Shown piece by piece: positions 22,263 through 32,880 of a DNA stretch of 64,000 bases. Both the position numbers and the translations under genes were made by a program. This stretch comes from Diploptera punctata (taxonomy: Eukaryota; Arthropoda; Insecta; Blattodea; Blaberidae), in the NCBI GenBank assembly GCA_030220185.1, contig JASPKZ010010236.1:1-64000 (forward strand). The letters run 5' to 3'. Each line of letters opens with the position of its first letter. Position 1 is the stretch's first letter. Below the pieces are notes generated by a model that saw only the letters and a program-made list of their open reading frames with translations, ran no database searches and had not been told where the DNA came from.

Positions 22263-22435
22263 AGTTAAAGTTTTAACCCTTGAATTGGTTATTCACTAAT
22301 TTCTCGTGCCAGTTATTTAAATATGTCGGACCGCACCGAAATCAAAATCACGCATTACTGTTATTAATAGATTTATTGTGTAATTCGACACACATTTCAG
22401 TTATAACTACTGTTTCATTAATAATCTATATATAT

Positions 22436-22685
22436 ATATAATAACATCGATAACGCGTCACTGCTATAGAGTAAAAATATTCTCTTTAAATTGCTTACTT
22501 GTTACAGTCAGCTACTAGATGGCAGTGAAGACCGAGTTCTCGCCACATCTAGTAATAATGGAGAATATATATAAGAAAGATAAATGTTTGAATTGGATTT
22601 GCCTGGTGCTGTAATGAATAGCACGCTGGGGTACCAACCCACAGGTCAGGGTTCAAATCCCGTTTAGGCATTTATTTTTCTTATG

Positions 22686-22686
<1 letters not shown>
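22436..22686 (+). mobile_element. Single arm of the tRNA-like foldback family
   Basis: The unit TTGCTTACTTGTTACAGTCA, ACATCTAGTAATAATGGAGA and the tRNA-like part GCCTGGTGCTGTAATGAATA...GGGTTCAAATCCCGTTTAGGC, then ATTTATTTTTCTTATG, is the same as one arm of the palindrome at 26763-27235. Here only one arm is present, next to (TA)n. Acceptor ends GCCTGG and TTAGGC pair weakly. The anticodon arm loop would be GTACCAA. Confidence 0.75.

Positions 22687-22725
<39 letters not shown>
22687..22725. repeat. (TA)n microsatellite
   Basis: Pure TA tract between a tRNA-like unit and a SINE family 1 tail. Confidence 0.95.
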
Positions 22726-22727
<2 letters not shown>

Positions 22728-23057
22728 ATCCATAGTAATTCTGCCCGAAAGCAGGTCCTTCACTGCAATCATAACATTTTCATGATATGCTTGCAGTTTT
22801 ACTAGGGAATTGTACGAGTGGTAGCTTCCCGTTGCTTTCCACACCGGTGAAGGATGATGATGATATGATAATAAGGAGGATGATGATGATGGCCATATGA
22901 TTTCGGGGACCGTTTGGACCTTAAAGTTTTCCTGACATTTGTCTTACAGGTGAGGAAAAACCCCAATAAAAACCTCACCCAGAAAAACTGCCCCGACGGG
23001 ATCGAACCCGGGCCCGCTGCGTGACAAGGCAGCACGCTACCTCGAGACCACAGCAGT

Positions 23058-23060
<3 letters not shown>
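22726..23060 (-). mobile_element. SINE family 1 (tRNA-derived), full length
   Basis: Minus strand: head CCACTGCTGTGGTCTCGAGG, B box GGGTTCGATCCC, body TGGGTGAGGTTTTTATTGGG and TTTCCTCACCTGTAAGACAA, a (CATCATCC)-type region, then a tail ending in GCAGAATTACTATGGATGG. It is bounded by TA tracts on both sides, so it apparently inserted into a TA microsatellite. Confidence 0.88.

Positions 23061-23105
<45 letters not shown>
23061..23105. repeat. (TA)n microsatellite
   Basis: Pure TA tract; with 22687-22725 it flanks the SINE. Confidence 0.95.
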
Positions 23106-23106
<1 letters not shown>

Positions 23107-23542
23107 GTAAACGAATGTATGTCTGCCCTTTATAGACTTCTAAACCGTTCATCCGATTGTGATTTTTTTTTGCAAAATGTTCAGGAGTTTGGCGGGAAGG
23201 AAATTAATTAATGGCTAACAATTTCATAAAACAATAAGACTGGCTTAACTTTAAAATACCTCGTACCAGATATACCAGCACTATCATATGGACTAACTAA
23301 TCACATGATCGATATGTTGCAGTTATACCAACGATTAGAACAAGGAAAGGAAATCTCGTTGAGAACACAGGAGCTAAAAACTTTTGAATTGCTCATATTA
23401 TCCGCTTGCTCATATATGCCTAAATCCCCCCCCTCCCTATTGCCTATTGTAAAAATAAATAAAATGAACTGCATGGCATGACTGGTCTAGAAGGGCTTTG
23501 ATGAGTTCAAGCATTATTATTGAATATAAAAAGGCACAGGCT
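23106..23542. other. Possible retroposon tail, otherwise unrecognised
   Basis: The first 80 bases (TTTATAGACTTCTAAACCGT and on) resemble the 3'-terminal region of arthropod retroelements, where a phrase about a nearby conserved 'ACCGTTCATCCGATTGTGATT' is common; this is from memory. Nothing else was seen. Confidence 0.3.
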
Positions 23543-23790
23543 TTAGAAGGGCCTTGGGTGGAAGGAGGTTAAGGCTCCCACCTTTCTAGACAGTTGGCAC
23601 GAGATGTCAGTAGGTTGTCATCCTTGCGTGACGGCCGCCTTTATCCACAGAACAAGGGTGTGATTCTCATTTACGTTAGAGGCTGAGTGTAGCCAGAGTA
23701 TTTTAGGCCAGATTAAAAATTCTGCCCTACTCGGACTCAAAATATTCCGGTTTGTAGTCCATTGGCTCAACCATCACGCTATGGCGTCCA
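23543..23790 (-). mobile_element. SINE family 4
   Basis: Minus strand starts TGGACGCCATAGCGTGATGG (A-box-like) and continues with TTGAGTCCGAGTAGGGCAGA, AAAGGCGGCCGTCACGCAAG and GTGGGAGCCTTAACCTCCTT. Other copies are at 35195-35463 and 41721-41981. The B box is degenerate here (TTTTGAGTCCG). Confidence 0.75.
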
Positions 23791-24140
23791 TCTCATTATT
23801 CGATATAGAGTGAGCAGCATAGAACAAGTTGACAAAATATTTGATTTTACCGTCACCAGGCAGGGATTAGCCATTCGCTAAAACTCGTTGTTGGATTGTG
23901 CGGTAATTTGACGCTAGACTGCGTGCATTTTTCAAGGCCACCTCCCTCAAACTGTACGGTATGTCATCACAGTTAGGAAGGCTGTCACATATTGAGTACG
24001 GTAAATGTTTGGTTAATTTGTATAGGATTTTTTTTTTCGGATTTTTACGATTTATTTGTTATTATGTACACAATATCTAATAACTCATTCTTCTTAATTA
24101 AGCTTTCTGAAGATTTACTAAAGTGGTTTCAATTCTAATA
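23791..24140. other. Intergenic DNA, nothing recognised
   Basis: No coding frame, RNA or repeat structure was seen. Confidence 0.3.
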
Positions 24141-24400
24141 TTACAGGAATTGATACATCCTGTTGAGCAAAAAAGCTAACTCATTGTTTTTTACTGATGG
24201 ATTGGAGAGCGTCCCACTTATGTATGATTCTAGCCTTTATCGAGTTTTCTTGTGTGCCAAGCATTTTAAAAGCAAATAACACATTGTCTCTTTGCAAAGA
24301 AGAGAAAGGGACTGTGTGATATTATTGTATCAACATATGTTTACTACATGTATCGCCATATGTTGTCTAATATTATGTTATTATACAAATCGTTCATATA
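24141..24400 (+). repeat. Diverged direct repeat flanking a retrotransposon fragment, copy 1
   Basis: It shares TTTATCGAGTTTTCTTGTGT, CATTTTAAAAGCAAAT and TTGTATCAACATATGTTT with 25255-25440 in the same order. The block CATCCTGTTGAGCAAAAAA (24157) is present in copy 2 in the opposite orientation. Confidence 0.55.
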
Positions 24401-24584
24401 TTTTTTTTACTAAACCAAGACGCCTATTAAGTGTACATTACCAACAAATTAAGGACCGAATGATGAGGGCGGAAAGGGAAGAAAACTAACGTAAATTTAT
24501 AGTTTGACAGTGATTCTTTGAGGACAGGTTATGAAATCAGAGATCGGTTGTCATTTTCCAACAATTTTTTTGTGTACAAAGAAC

Positions 24585-25230
24585 TTCTTCTTCTTCTACT
24601 TCTTCTTCTTCTACTACAAGGTTTAGGCTATGCAGCCTGTTCCGGCGAAGTTAAAAGTGGAGTCCATCTTCTACGTGGTCGGCCAACATCTCTTGTTCCT
24701 CTGGGATTTTACAGGAAGGTTCTTTTTGGTATTCTTTCGTTGTTCATTCTCATTAAGTGTTCTGTCCATTTCTTATTATTTTCGCTGATTTTATCTTCAA
24801 TTTTATATATATTTAATTCTTCTCGTATAGTTTCATTCCTTATTCTATCCGCTCTTGTGCATCCTTTCACATTACGTAAAAACAGCATTTCCGCAGTCTG
24901 TATCCTGCTTTTATCCCATGATTTCATTATCCAATTTTCACTTCCATACAACAACAAAGGAACAACCATTGTTTTATATAATTTAAGTTTCGTATCTTTC
25001 CTTGTTTTCCGACCTAAGGTTCTTTTTATGGTTCCACAAATAGCCTGAAATGTATTTACTTTATTTTCTATATCTTTATTTTCTCTATAAGTTATATCAC
25101 ATCCTAAATATTGGAAATGTGATACTTGTTCTATTATTTTGCTATCCAGTACAATTTTTGATCTAATTCCATATTTACCAATAAATGCCATTACTTTTGA
25201 CTTATTTATTGATATTTTACAATTATATCT
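24585..25230 (-). pseudogene. Non-LTR retrotransposon reverse transcriptase, C-terminal fragment
   Basis: The minus-strand frame (25191-24709, 160 residues) reads VSHFQYLGCDITY, then TKLKLYKTMVVPLLLYGSEN and a W..HL.RM..ERIPK tail. This is the standard end of the thumb and C-terminal region after the reverse transcriptase core of insect non-LTR elements. Decayed sequence with a GRPRRRW block follows to 24607, then a (GAA)n tract. The catalytic YADD core and the endonuclease domain are missing because the copy is 5'-truncated, as usual for LINEs. The fragment is unusually well preserved, suggesting a fairly recent insertion. Confidence 0.85.
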
Positions 25231-25504
25231 AGTACAAAGAACTTATTTTACATTATTCTAACCTTTATAGTTTTCTTGTGTTAGCGTTTTTTGCTCAACA
25301 GGATGCATTTTAAAATCAAATGACATGTTGCCTTTGTGTAAAGGAAGGAAACATATCGCATAATTTATTGTACCAACATGTGTTTGATAATATTTTATAA
25401 ATAACTTCCGAGTCAAATCGTTCAGACACTGCATACAATTTTACGAAAATTAATACTCCTATTATGTCTTCGAACTTTAAACAGATGTCTAAATAATACA
25501 ATAT

Positions 25505-25506
<2 letters not shown>
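25231..25506 (+). repeat. Diverged direct repeat flanking a retrotransposon fragment, copy 2
   Basis: Second copy of the 24141-24400 sequence (TTTATAGTTTTCTTGTGTTA, CATTTTAAAATCAAAT, TTGTACCAACATGTGTTT), with a roughly 19-25 base block TTTTTTGCTCAACAGGATG inverted and shifted relative to copy 1. Confidence 0.5.
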
Positions 25507-25572
<66 letters not shown>

Positions 25573-25573
25573 T
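25507..25573. repeat. (TAA)n microsatellite
   Basis: About 22 TAA units. Confidence 0.97.
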
Positions 25574-25740
25574 TAATTTACATTTGCAGAGTTAAGACCA
25601 TGAAACCATCTCTTTCACTCAACCAGAAACAATAGTAAAAAAAGTATACAATACAATACATAGTTAAATTTGTATACAATTAAGTCTGTACAAAATATGT
25701 TTAATAAACTATGATAATGTTTGAAATAATGATAATAACA

Positions 25741-25993
25741 GCCTGAAGTGCTAGTGGTCAGTGATTCTGACAACAGTTCATGAAGTTCTGGGTTCGATTC
25801 CCGATCAGATCATAGGAATTTTTCCTTAAAGGGAATTATTCGTGTGGTTGTCCATGGTTTGGAATTTAGGTTAAGTTTAGGTTAAGGACTCTTCTGGTAA
25901 ATCATTATCATTTATCATCCATCATATCATCGGGGTAACGTAACTCCGCTTCCAGGTGCCCCCAACCTAAGAAATGGATTACGTGGCATGGAC
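25741..25993 (+). mobile_element. SINE family 2 (tRNA-derived)
   Basis: tRNA-like head with CTAGTGGTCAGTGATTCTGA and B box GGGTTCGATTCCC, then the family hallmark GGAATTTTTCCTTAAAGGGA, TTGTCCATGGTTTGGAATTT, and the tail GGGTAACGTAACTCCGC...CCCAACCTAAGAAATGG. Other copies: 30271-30402 (tail only), 51986-52316 and 59380-59577. Confidence 0.85.
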
Positions 25994-26214
25994 AAAAACA
26001 ATAATAAAATATAATGAATTTAAATAGGCCTATCCATTAATTTTAGAGGAAAAGACAAACACGAAGTTGATTACGGGTATCAAATTAATAACCTGCTTTA
26101 AAATGTCTTAAAGTGAAGTTCTCGTTCTGAAAAATGCAAGGCTTATCTAGCAATTAATTCCTCACATTTTATACAATTTAATGTTAATTCTTTCTACTGT
26201 GTTTAGGTTGTCTC
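25994..26214. other. AT-rich intergenic DNA
   Basis: Nothing recognised apart from one TAGGCCTA octamer at 26025. Confidence 0.3.
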
Positions 26215-26420
26215 AATCCCTTTCTCCCTGATAGGATCCACTCAAAGATCGTTTTTGGCCATCTTTTATTGTTCATTCGAAATATCCGTAACTATAACTA
26301 TGTCCATACCTAACTGCCGTTTCCATATTTCATCAATGATGTTTCTATCTCCACACATAACTTCTGTTGTTTGTTTGGTATGGTATCAAATAGTTTTTGT
26401 AAACGGGTTGAAATTGCTTT
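26215..26420 (-). pseudogene. Possible non-LTR retrotransposon tail fragment
   Basis: Minus-strand reading gives pieces like those after reverse transcriptase (KDGQKRSLS-type strings and a WKR.L region), but with many stops. Similar in layout to 51585-51775. Weak call. Confidence 0.3.
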
Positions 26421-26762
26421 TCTAGTAGATATTATTTGAATTCACAAGGATATTTCTAATATTGGAAAGAACTCTTGAATGTTGCATACTGAAAGATCTA
26501 ATGTAGGCCTGTGTAAAAAAATGCGAAAAAGAACTGGAAGATAGAATTAATATCGTAGAGAATATTAGTTTTTCGATTACAGTGTTTAATAAGGCAACCC
26601 GTAACCATTAAAGTATATCATGAGACGTTTCCAAACTATCAACTTACCCTACTACTAATACATACAACAGTGTGTAAAATTAGCGGGCCCGCGACCCACC
26701 TACGGGCCTCGACATCTGCCTCGCTATTCGTAGAAAACAGTAATTCATCAAAATAATATATA

Positions 26763-27235
26763 TATGGTATGATAAGAAAAATAAATGCCTGGACGGGATT
26801 CGAACCCGGATCTCTGAGTCTGTACCTCAGTGTGATATCCATTAGACCACCAGGCGAATCCAATTCAAGCATTCATTTTTCTTATATATGTATTATATTC
26901 TCCATTAGTACTAGATGTCGCGAGAACTCAGTCTTCACTGCCATCTAGTAGCTGACTATAACAAGTAAGCAAATTAAAGATAACATTTTTACTTTATAGC
27001 AGTTATAAATGTTCTCTTTAATTTGCTTACTTGTTATAGTCAGCTACTAGATGGCAGTGATGACTGAGTTCTCGCGACATCTAGTAATAATGGAGAATAT
27101 AATACATATATATAAGAAAAATGAATGCTTGAATTGGATTCGTCTGGTGGTGTAATGGATATCACACTGAGGTACAGACTCAGAGATCCGGGTTTGAATC
27201 CCGTCCAGGCATTTATTTTTCTTATCATACCATAT
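26763..27235. mobile_element. 473-bp near-perfect palindrome made of two inverted tRNA-like units
   Basis: The arms 26763-26989 and 27008-27235 are inverted copies with only a few mismatches; the loop is about 18 bases (TTACTTTATAGCAGTTAT). Each arm has, from outside in, TATGGTATGATAAGAAAAAT, a tRNA-like module, ATTCATTTTTCTTATATATG, and the spacer ACATCTAGTAATAATGGAGA/CTGCCATCTAGTAGCTGACT. The tRNA-like module (plus strand 27147-27212) pairs GCCTGG with CCAGGC, has B box GGGTTTGAATCCCGT and an anticodon arm CTGAG-GTACAGA-CTCAG. A single arm occurs at 22436-22686. Confidence 0.9.
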
Positions 27236-27271
27236 TAAGCTTGCATTGCTCATTGTTAAACATTTAATTAT

Positions 27272-27275
<4 letters not shown>

Positions 27276-27322
<47 letters not shown>
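27276..27322. repeat. (TA)n microsatellite
   Basis: Pure TA tract about 40 bases after the palindrome. Confidence 0.95.
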
Positions 27323-27327
<5 letters not shown>

Positions 27328-27715
27328 GACTATATATAGGCCTAAGTAAAAAAAGGACAGATAAAATTAAATTATTTATATTTAATCATTTTGTAGATGG
27401 CAAAACAATACTGTTCTATGAGTTGGCTACAGATATGCCCCAGGTTTAGAATCTGGTAATGTAATTAACAATTTAATTAACAGTTTAACAACCCTTCCAT
27501 TAATTAAACTCTACAACTTTCCTACAACCATTATTACATAATATTAGCATCTTACCCTTATTGATAGATTGCACTCAGGTCAAATTCTTTACTTTTTCAT
27601 CCGCTGAGGGGCTGTTGACCGGACAAGAATTGTTTTTATAAGCTAGGGCGTTTTAGCACAATGTCAAATTGACACACTATCCAGTATTTACGCTAAACCA
27701 AAGAAAATACATGGG
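27323..27715. other. AT-rich intergenic DNA
   Basis: No gene was seen. It includes a TAGGCCTA octamer at 27337. Confidence 0.3.
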
Positions 27716-29015
27716 GTGAATCATAAATATGGCTATACGTTTGATCGCGTTGTGTGATGAAAATATTACCATTACAGGAAATATGAAATTACCGTTGGAA
27801 AGGCAATTATTCGAATTACAACAATGAAATAAAACAAAACAGTGTAGAACTTATGTCGTTAGTCAAAATGGCGTTGAATATGCAACAGCAAATTACAATT
27901 GCTGCATGGGCAATAACGTATGCTAATGATCGTGAGGCCGCAAGACGTGAGTTTAACGTAGCATTGCAGCCGTCGACTGTGGGGAAGTGGAGAAAAGACT
28001 GCTGGAAACGGGAAGGATGCAGAAAATTAAACCTCCTGGAAGGCCTCGCGTTAGCACGGATGCAGAAACAACGATGAGAATTGTGGAGGCGTTCGACGCT
28101 AGCCCACAAAAATCAACCCGCCAAGCTGCACGTGAGCTTCATATCAGTCAATCGAGTGTGTGTCGTGTTTTGAAGCGTGAGAAGTACCACCCCTTCGAAG
28201 CGATTCGTGTTCACGAACTTAATGAAGATGACCCTGACAGGCGGATGGAATTTTGTGAATTTGTTGTAAGGGAATCGGCAAACGACGAACATTGATACAG
28301 AAAATTGCACTTTTCTGATGAAGCTGTTTTCCATGTGAACGGACGTGTTAATCGACACAGTTGTCACTATTAAGGTAAAGAGGATCCTAATGTTATTGAA
28401 GAGACACGTTTAAGATGCGGCAAAGTCACTGTTTGGGCTATGATCGGATGGGAAGGACTGTTAGGAATGCGAATTTTGGATGAGACTGTTAATGGTAAAC
28501 GGTATAGTGATATCCTTAGACAAATTGTCCTGCCGGTAATGCAAAGTGAGCAATGTTTATTCCAGCATGATGTTGCGCCTCCTCACTATGCAATTGCGGT
28601 GAGGGAAATTTTGGATGATAATTTGCAAAACAGATGGATGGGAAGAAGAGGCCCCATTGAATGGCCAGCCTGTTCCCTGACCTCATAGCATGTGACTATT
28701 GGTTGTGGGGTTATTTGAAGGAGATGGTTTATGCCCGTCAACATGCTGAAATCAGTGATTGAGGAAGAAATTAGAGCTATTCCTCTAAACATGTATCATA
28801 ACGCAGTGAATGACCTCCCAAAGCGTTGCCAATTATGCTTGGATGTAAACGGCGAACAGTTTGAAGCAATAAAGTGACTTGCTTAGTGTTGTTGATTTGT
28901 TTTGTTCTAGTGTTGTAATTTGAAGGATTCCCTTTCCAATAATGTCATATTTTCTTTAATAATAATATTTTCGTCACAAAATGCGATCAGACGTAAAGCC
29001 ATATTTCTGAATCAT
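27716..29015 (+). mobile_element. Mariner-like element with about 120-bp inverted ends
   Basis: The left end (GAATCATAAATATGGCTATACG, 27718 on) mirrors the right end (CGTAAAGCCATATTTCTGAATCAT, 28993-29014). Inner matches include TGATCGC, GAAAATATTA, TTGGAAAGG and AATTACAACA, down to AAACAAAAC near 27838. One transposase reading frame lies between them on the plus strand. About 1.3 kb, normal size. Confidence 0.85.
27853..28877 (+). pseudogene. Mariner-like transposase, frame-broken
   Basis: Start ATG 27853 or the internal ATG 27868 (MALNMQQQITIAAWAITYAN). The N-terminal HTH leads to a frame break near 28000, then KPPGRPRVSTDAETTMRIVE, the second HTH (STRQAARELHISQSSVCRVL), a stop near 28294, LHFSDEAVFHVNGRVNRHS (first Asp), KVTVWAMIGWEGLLG, and FQHDVAPPHYAIAVREILDD (second Asp). 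A frame break follows near 28675, before the third Asp (WPACSLTS for the usual WPPRSPDL). The C-terminal tail runs in other frames to NGEQFEAIK at the stop 28875. Same type as 4406-5450. Inactive. Confidence 0.85.
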
Positions 29016-29148
29016 ACTGTATCTTTAAAATTCCAACACTACATGCATTGTAGTCTTAAATTATATTTATATTTTTTTACTGGACATGTAGGCTTATTTT
29101 GATCATGTGTGAAAACTATAAACTTTAATTACTGAAATACATTTAGCT

Positions 29149-29150
29149 AC

Positions 29151-29219
<69 letters not shown>
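29149..29219. repeat. (TAA)n microsatellite
   Basis: About 23 TAA units. Confidence 0.97.
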
Positions 29220-29220
<1 letters not shown>

Positions 29221-29480
29221 TATTGTGGGTTGTAAGGGGTATAGACGTGTATATATACCCAATTCTCATCCTCACCTTCTCATGATATAACACATTTTAA
29301 CAAACAAGTTCTGAGGACGAGTCATGGCGGTATAACCGTTCCATCGGGTACTGAGTAAATGCGGTATCCTAATGTCTGTTCAGAAACTAAAAGGTAGCAG
29401 CCCAACCACTGGACTACTTAGCGTCGGACCAATAACCGTCCTAAGGAATCTCAACTTTACTTGCATGTCTCAACATGAAG
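29220..29480. other. Intergenic DNA, probably retroposon body
   Basis: GC-richer than its surroundings and wedged between (TAA)n and a retrotransposon tail. No frame was recognised. Confidence 0.35.
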
Positions 29481-29634
29481 AAATCCAGAACCCAAACTAA
29501 TGTTAAACTATGAAGTGCAGGAAGAAGATGATTAGGACGTCCACTCAAAAATACTTTGAATGGTCTTTCTATTGAGGCCGAAACAGGTCAATAAATTACC
29601 TAAATTCATGAATGGACTATGATGATGATAATAA

Positions 29635-29636
<2 letters not shown>
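29481..29636 (+). pseudogene. Non-LTR retrotransposon 3' end
   Basis: Plus-strand reading shows pieces such as TKYFEWSFY and NRSINYLNS followed by a Tyr/Asp run from ATGATGATGATAATAA, which passes directly into the (TTA)n tract. Ending in a trinucleotide tail is a common form of non-LTR insertions in this window (compare 50197-50881). Confidence 0.4.

Positions 29637-29689
<53 letters not shown>
29637..29689. repeat. (TTA)n microsatellite
   Basis: About 17 TTA units directly after a retrotransposon tail. Confidence 0.97.
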
Positions 29690-29690
<1 letters not shown>

Positions 29691-30270
29691 AGCCCTTTCC
29701 ATCCCTGTGTCCGTATTAGGGCGCTCCTAATGGCAACTTATTTGACCAAGTTAATTTAGTTACGCTCATTTACCCATAGATGTCAGCGAGTGATAGGGGG
29801 TCGGCCAAGCTCCTCGATGAGACTTCTGGTCGGTAACTAAGGTATTATTGGATGGGAAACGATCAGTAACTTTTGCACAGAGGCATTTTATTCAGGGTTG
29901 TGGTTAATAATAATAAAAAATAGCATTAATAATAATGAATATAATAATAATAATAGCATTAATAATAATGAATATAATAATAGATAACATTAATAATATT
30001 AAAATAAATACATCGAATTCTAAAACGTAATGGTGGTCCTAGATCTGTCTAGGACTGCAAAAGTGTTGGACAACAGTGATATATTTTATTGCAGTGCCTA
30101 ATATTATGTCGATTAAATTTTTTCGATAGGGAATTTGTTACGGTATATAAATGCGTTGTACGTCAGCTGAAAAGATCCAAGGCCAACTGAAATGTATTCT
30201 TTAACTGGCTAGCTGAAGTGAATATGACTCGTGTGGTTAGCTGACGCACTTCATTTTTAACTGGGTATAA
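29690..30270. other. Intergenic DNA with TAA-rich stretch
   Basis: 29908-30010 is imperfect (TAATAA/GAATA) sequence. The 29690-29900 part has a tRNA-unrelated GC-richer segment that I do not recognise. Confidence 0.3.
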
Positions 30271-30402
30271 CTCTCCTGGCGCTTCATTATTTATCACCAA
30301 TCAATTCATCGGGGTAACGTAACTCCGCCTTCCAGGTGCCCCAACCTAAGAAATGGATTACAATTCCGGAGGAAGCCAGAAATATAAAAACAACCTGGTG
30401 GC
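30271..30402 (+). mobile_element. SINE family 2, 3' fragment
   Basis: CTCTCCTGGCGCTTCATTAT, then CATCGGGGTAACGTAACTCC, CCCAACCTAAGAAATGGATT and a tail with ACAACCTGG, as in the copy at 51986-52316. The tRNA-like head is missing. Confidence 0.75.
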
Positions 30403-30624
30403 ATTAGGGAGGGGGTGAATCTGCGCTTATCAAATAGCTACTCAAACTGTCCTCATGAGAATAAGTTTGGCACCGTTCCAGAACCTATATCTAATAATAT
30501 TTATGGTAACAGACGGGAATCGAATTCTATCTCTGAAATTTCATTGATTTTATTTTAATAATTTCTAGAAATATATTATTATAATATAATAATCACAGAA
30601 GGGGGGGGTCAGTCTTCAGAACTC
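30403..30624. other. Intergenic DNA
   Basis: A B-box-like ACGGGAATCGAATTC at about 30513 hints at another decayed SINE on the minus strand. Confidence 0.3.
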
Positions 30625-31085
30625 ACTCTCTAATTCACTGCCACTACCAAATCCGTAGGTTCATGGCCGCGCGGTTATACGAGTAAGCTCTCAATACATT
30701 CCCCTGAGATAATGTTTTCTAATCATCCCCTGTACAATTTACCTCCCTCACATCATGGTTAATATTATTCTCCCACCTTATTCTTGGTCTACCTACTGCA
30801 TGCTTTTCCTCTAGTTTTTCCTACAAGGAGTTTTCATGCCCCTCTTTCATTCCCCGTTTATGCCACATGTCCTGCCGATCCCACTCAAAGAGACCTAACA
30901 ATTATTATATCTGGTTTCCCATAAATATCGTGTTGCTCACTGTTAAAATAAGTTTCTCCATTCACTTGTCTGTTCATCTCTCTTTAGTCCAAAAATGTTC
31001 CTAAGCATTTTATTCTCAAATACTTGTAATCTTTTCCCCTACATTAGTGTAATAGTCCGTGTTTCGCAACATATAATAAAACTGA
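30625..31085 (-). pseudogene. Non-LTR retrotransposon 3' fragment (family with the 44.5-kb copy)
   Basis: The minus-strand sequence matches the plus-strand copy at 44510-44830 and the minus-strand copy at 58695-58990: a GACATGTGGCA...ATGGGG box (HM.R segment), a GGAAAACCAGAGG-like string, a GGGAGAATAA box, and the AACCTACGGATTTGG/TAGTGGCAGTGA end. In protein terms it is the WAGHV.RM region after the reverse transcriptase. It is full of stops, with no catalytic part. Confidence 0.7.
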
Positions 31086-32336
31086 AAAAAAAATAGCATT
31101 TTTATATATTTTCAATTTAACGTTTTTTGGGAGACGTTTGGATGACAAGAGTCCGTGTAATGTATAATAGCATGAATTTCCATTATTAAGCCCATGTTTA
31201 ATTTTTTGTGTATCTCATTCATGTTTAATTGTATTTTATTAAATTTCCGAGATTTGGAGCCATACTTTACAAATGTAAGTTAAGACTGTAGTTAAAATAT
31301 AAAAGAACATTGAAGATGTACGTAGTTAAAAAATTAAATGGCACAAAAACAACGAATTGAACGAAAGAAGAACTAATGCAATTAAAATTAAGAAAGTGAG
31401 TAATAATAAGGATTTTGCAACTATTTTTTTTCTAGGTATTTAAATTCAAAATTTCACTCATTTGTCATTGTTACAGATATTAAATTTCACTTGTTTTAAA
31501 GTTTTAGGTTCATATGGGTGAAAATCCTCTTGTAAATTAATGAAAGAAGCCACACGTAAAAATGGTGAATGGACTAGTTCTATACTTGGAAACTGGATCA
31601 AATTATAAATAAATTAAACTTAATTAAATCACCAAATTTGCTCTTCATAGACATGACCATTTGGTACTGGTTCATTATAACAGGTGATTCTGGTTGTCTT
31701 CCATAAAATATAGACATCTTACTTTCTCATCTCAATTCTAAACTGGATTAGCCACAGATAACTTGGCGTTGGAGGATGCTAGGTATTCACAAATCATATT
31801 TTGTACATATCCGAAGAAAATTAATGAAATAATTAATATATTTTAGAGAATTGCGAATCACTGATGCTATTAAGATTGATCTCGTGGTAATATTTTGAAA
31901 ATTGTTACATGTATATTCGTCCATCCTACCCGAAAAACTCCGTAAAATAACTATGAGTTCCCATTTTAAACTTCTATAACTTGAAGAGGGCACTGGGAAG
32001 GGAACTGTCAACCTATCTTGAAATTTCTATCACAGAATATTTGTGATATACCAAAAAAAGGAAAGTGCAGTTTTTAACTACAATACTCTAAAATCCAACA
32101 TCAATGCTCTCATTTAAACTAAAGGGAAGTAATGTAACTCTTGACTTGGTGAAATGGATAGCCCTGACGACCTGCTCGTACTCCTCGTCCCGCCACACAC
32201 AATCGTTACAACCTGCCGGAACGCCGTGTCCCACCCAACCACACTCCGCTTTACTTACGCAGGAAGTCCATCTGCTTCGCATAGTGGGTTGTCATTACTA
32301 GATTCTGGTTTCGATTTCTGTGCCTTGCTATTAAAG

Positions 32337-32340
<4 letters not shown>
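31086..32340. other. AT-rich intergenic DNA, nothing recognised
   Basis: A GC-richer patch at about 32150-32300 gives overlapping frames on both strands that look like shadows rather than genes. Confidence 0.35.
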
Positions 32341-32399
<59 letters not shown>

Positions 32400-32400
32400 T
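32341..32400. repeat. (TA)n microsatellite
   Basis: TA tract of about 55 bases abutting the repeat that begins ACTAGCTGGCCCGGCG. Confidence 0.97.
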
Positions 32401-32404
32401 ACTA

Positions 32405-32880
32405 GCTGGCCCGGCGAACTTCGTATCGCCTTTAAATCTGCATTCTCAGTATCATCCATAAGTGTATCATAAGGATTATATACATTTATTGATGGAATAT
32501 TTTGAGGAGGCTTGCTGATTTCATTATACTTCCTTTTTTTTACGAACTTGTTGCCAGTTTGGATTCTCATCATCATCAAGAAGTCTCTGTATAGTAATAT
32601 CATCTTGTGATATATTATAGTCATCTTGTTGTTCATTTAATTGAGGCATGGAGATTGTTTCTGTAATATTAGGCATATTATTATAACTAACAGACTAACT
32701 TACAGTTCTGTTATTCCGTTCTTTAGGACCTTCATACGTTTTTAAATTGACATTCTTCTTAAATGTAAGATTTATGTCAGATAGGCCTATACCAATTTGC
32801 GGAAATTCACTTGATATCTTATCATTCATGGTCTCTAGAACTGATTCACCATATTGCTCAATGTCCCTTCTCGCGGTCCA
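32405..32880 (-). pseudogene. Decayed ORF inside the 32.4-kb repeat, function unknown
   Basis: On the minus strand a coherent protein-like stretch can be followed from about 32880 (RDIEQYGESVLETMNDKISS, then EFPQIGIGLSDINLTFKKNV). It passes a stop near 32697 and continues with MPQLNEQQDDYNISQDDITI, a frameshift at a poly(A) run near 32533-32541, and YNEISKPPQNIPSINVYNPY to TENADLKAIRSSPGQ, where it meets the repeat terminus. Acidic composition and a NWQQVRKK block slightly recall the ORF1 proteins of some insect non-LTR elements, but I do not recognise the family. Codon-level coherence over about 150 residues suggests a real former gene. Confidence 0.45.

Noticed and set aside
27147..27212. 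Functional tRNA gene
   Set aside because: The fold is good, but the loop gives anticodon ACA, which is not normally used, and the unit is part of an inverted dimer with repeated non-tRNA flanks.
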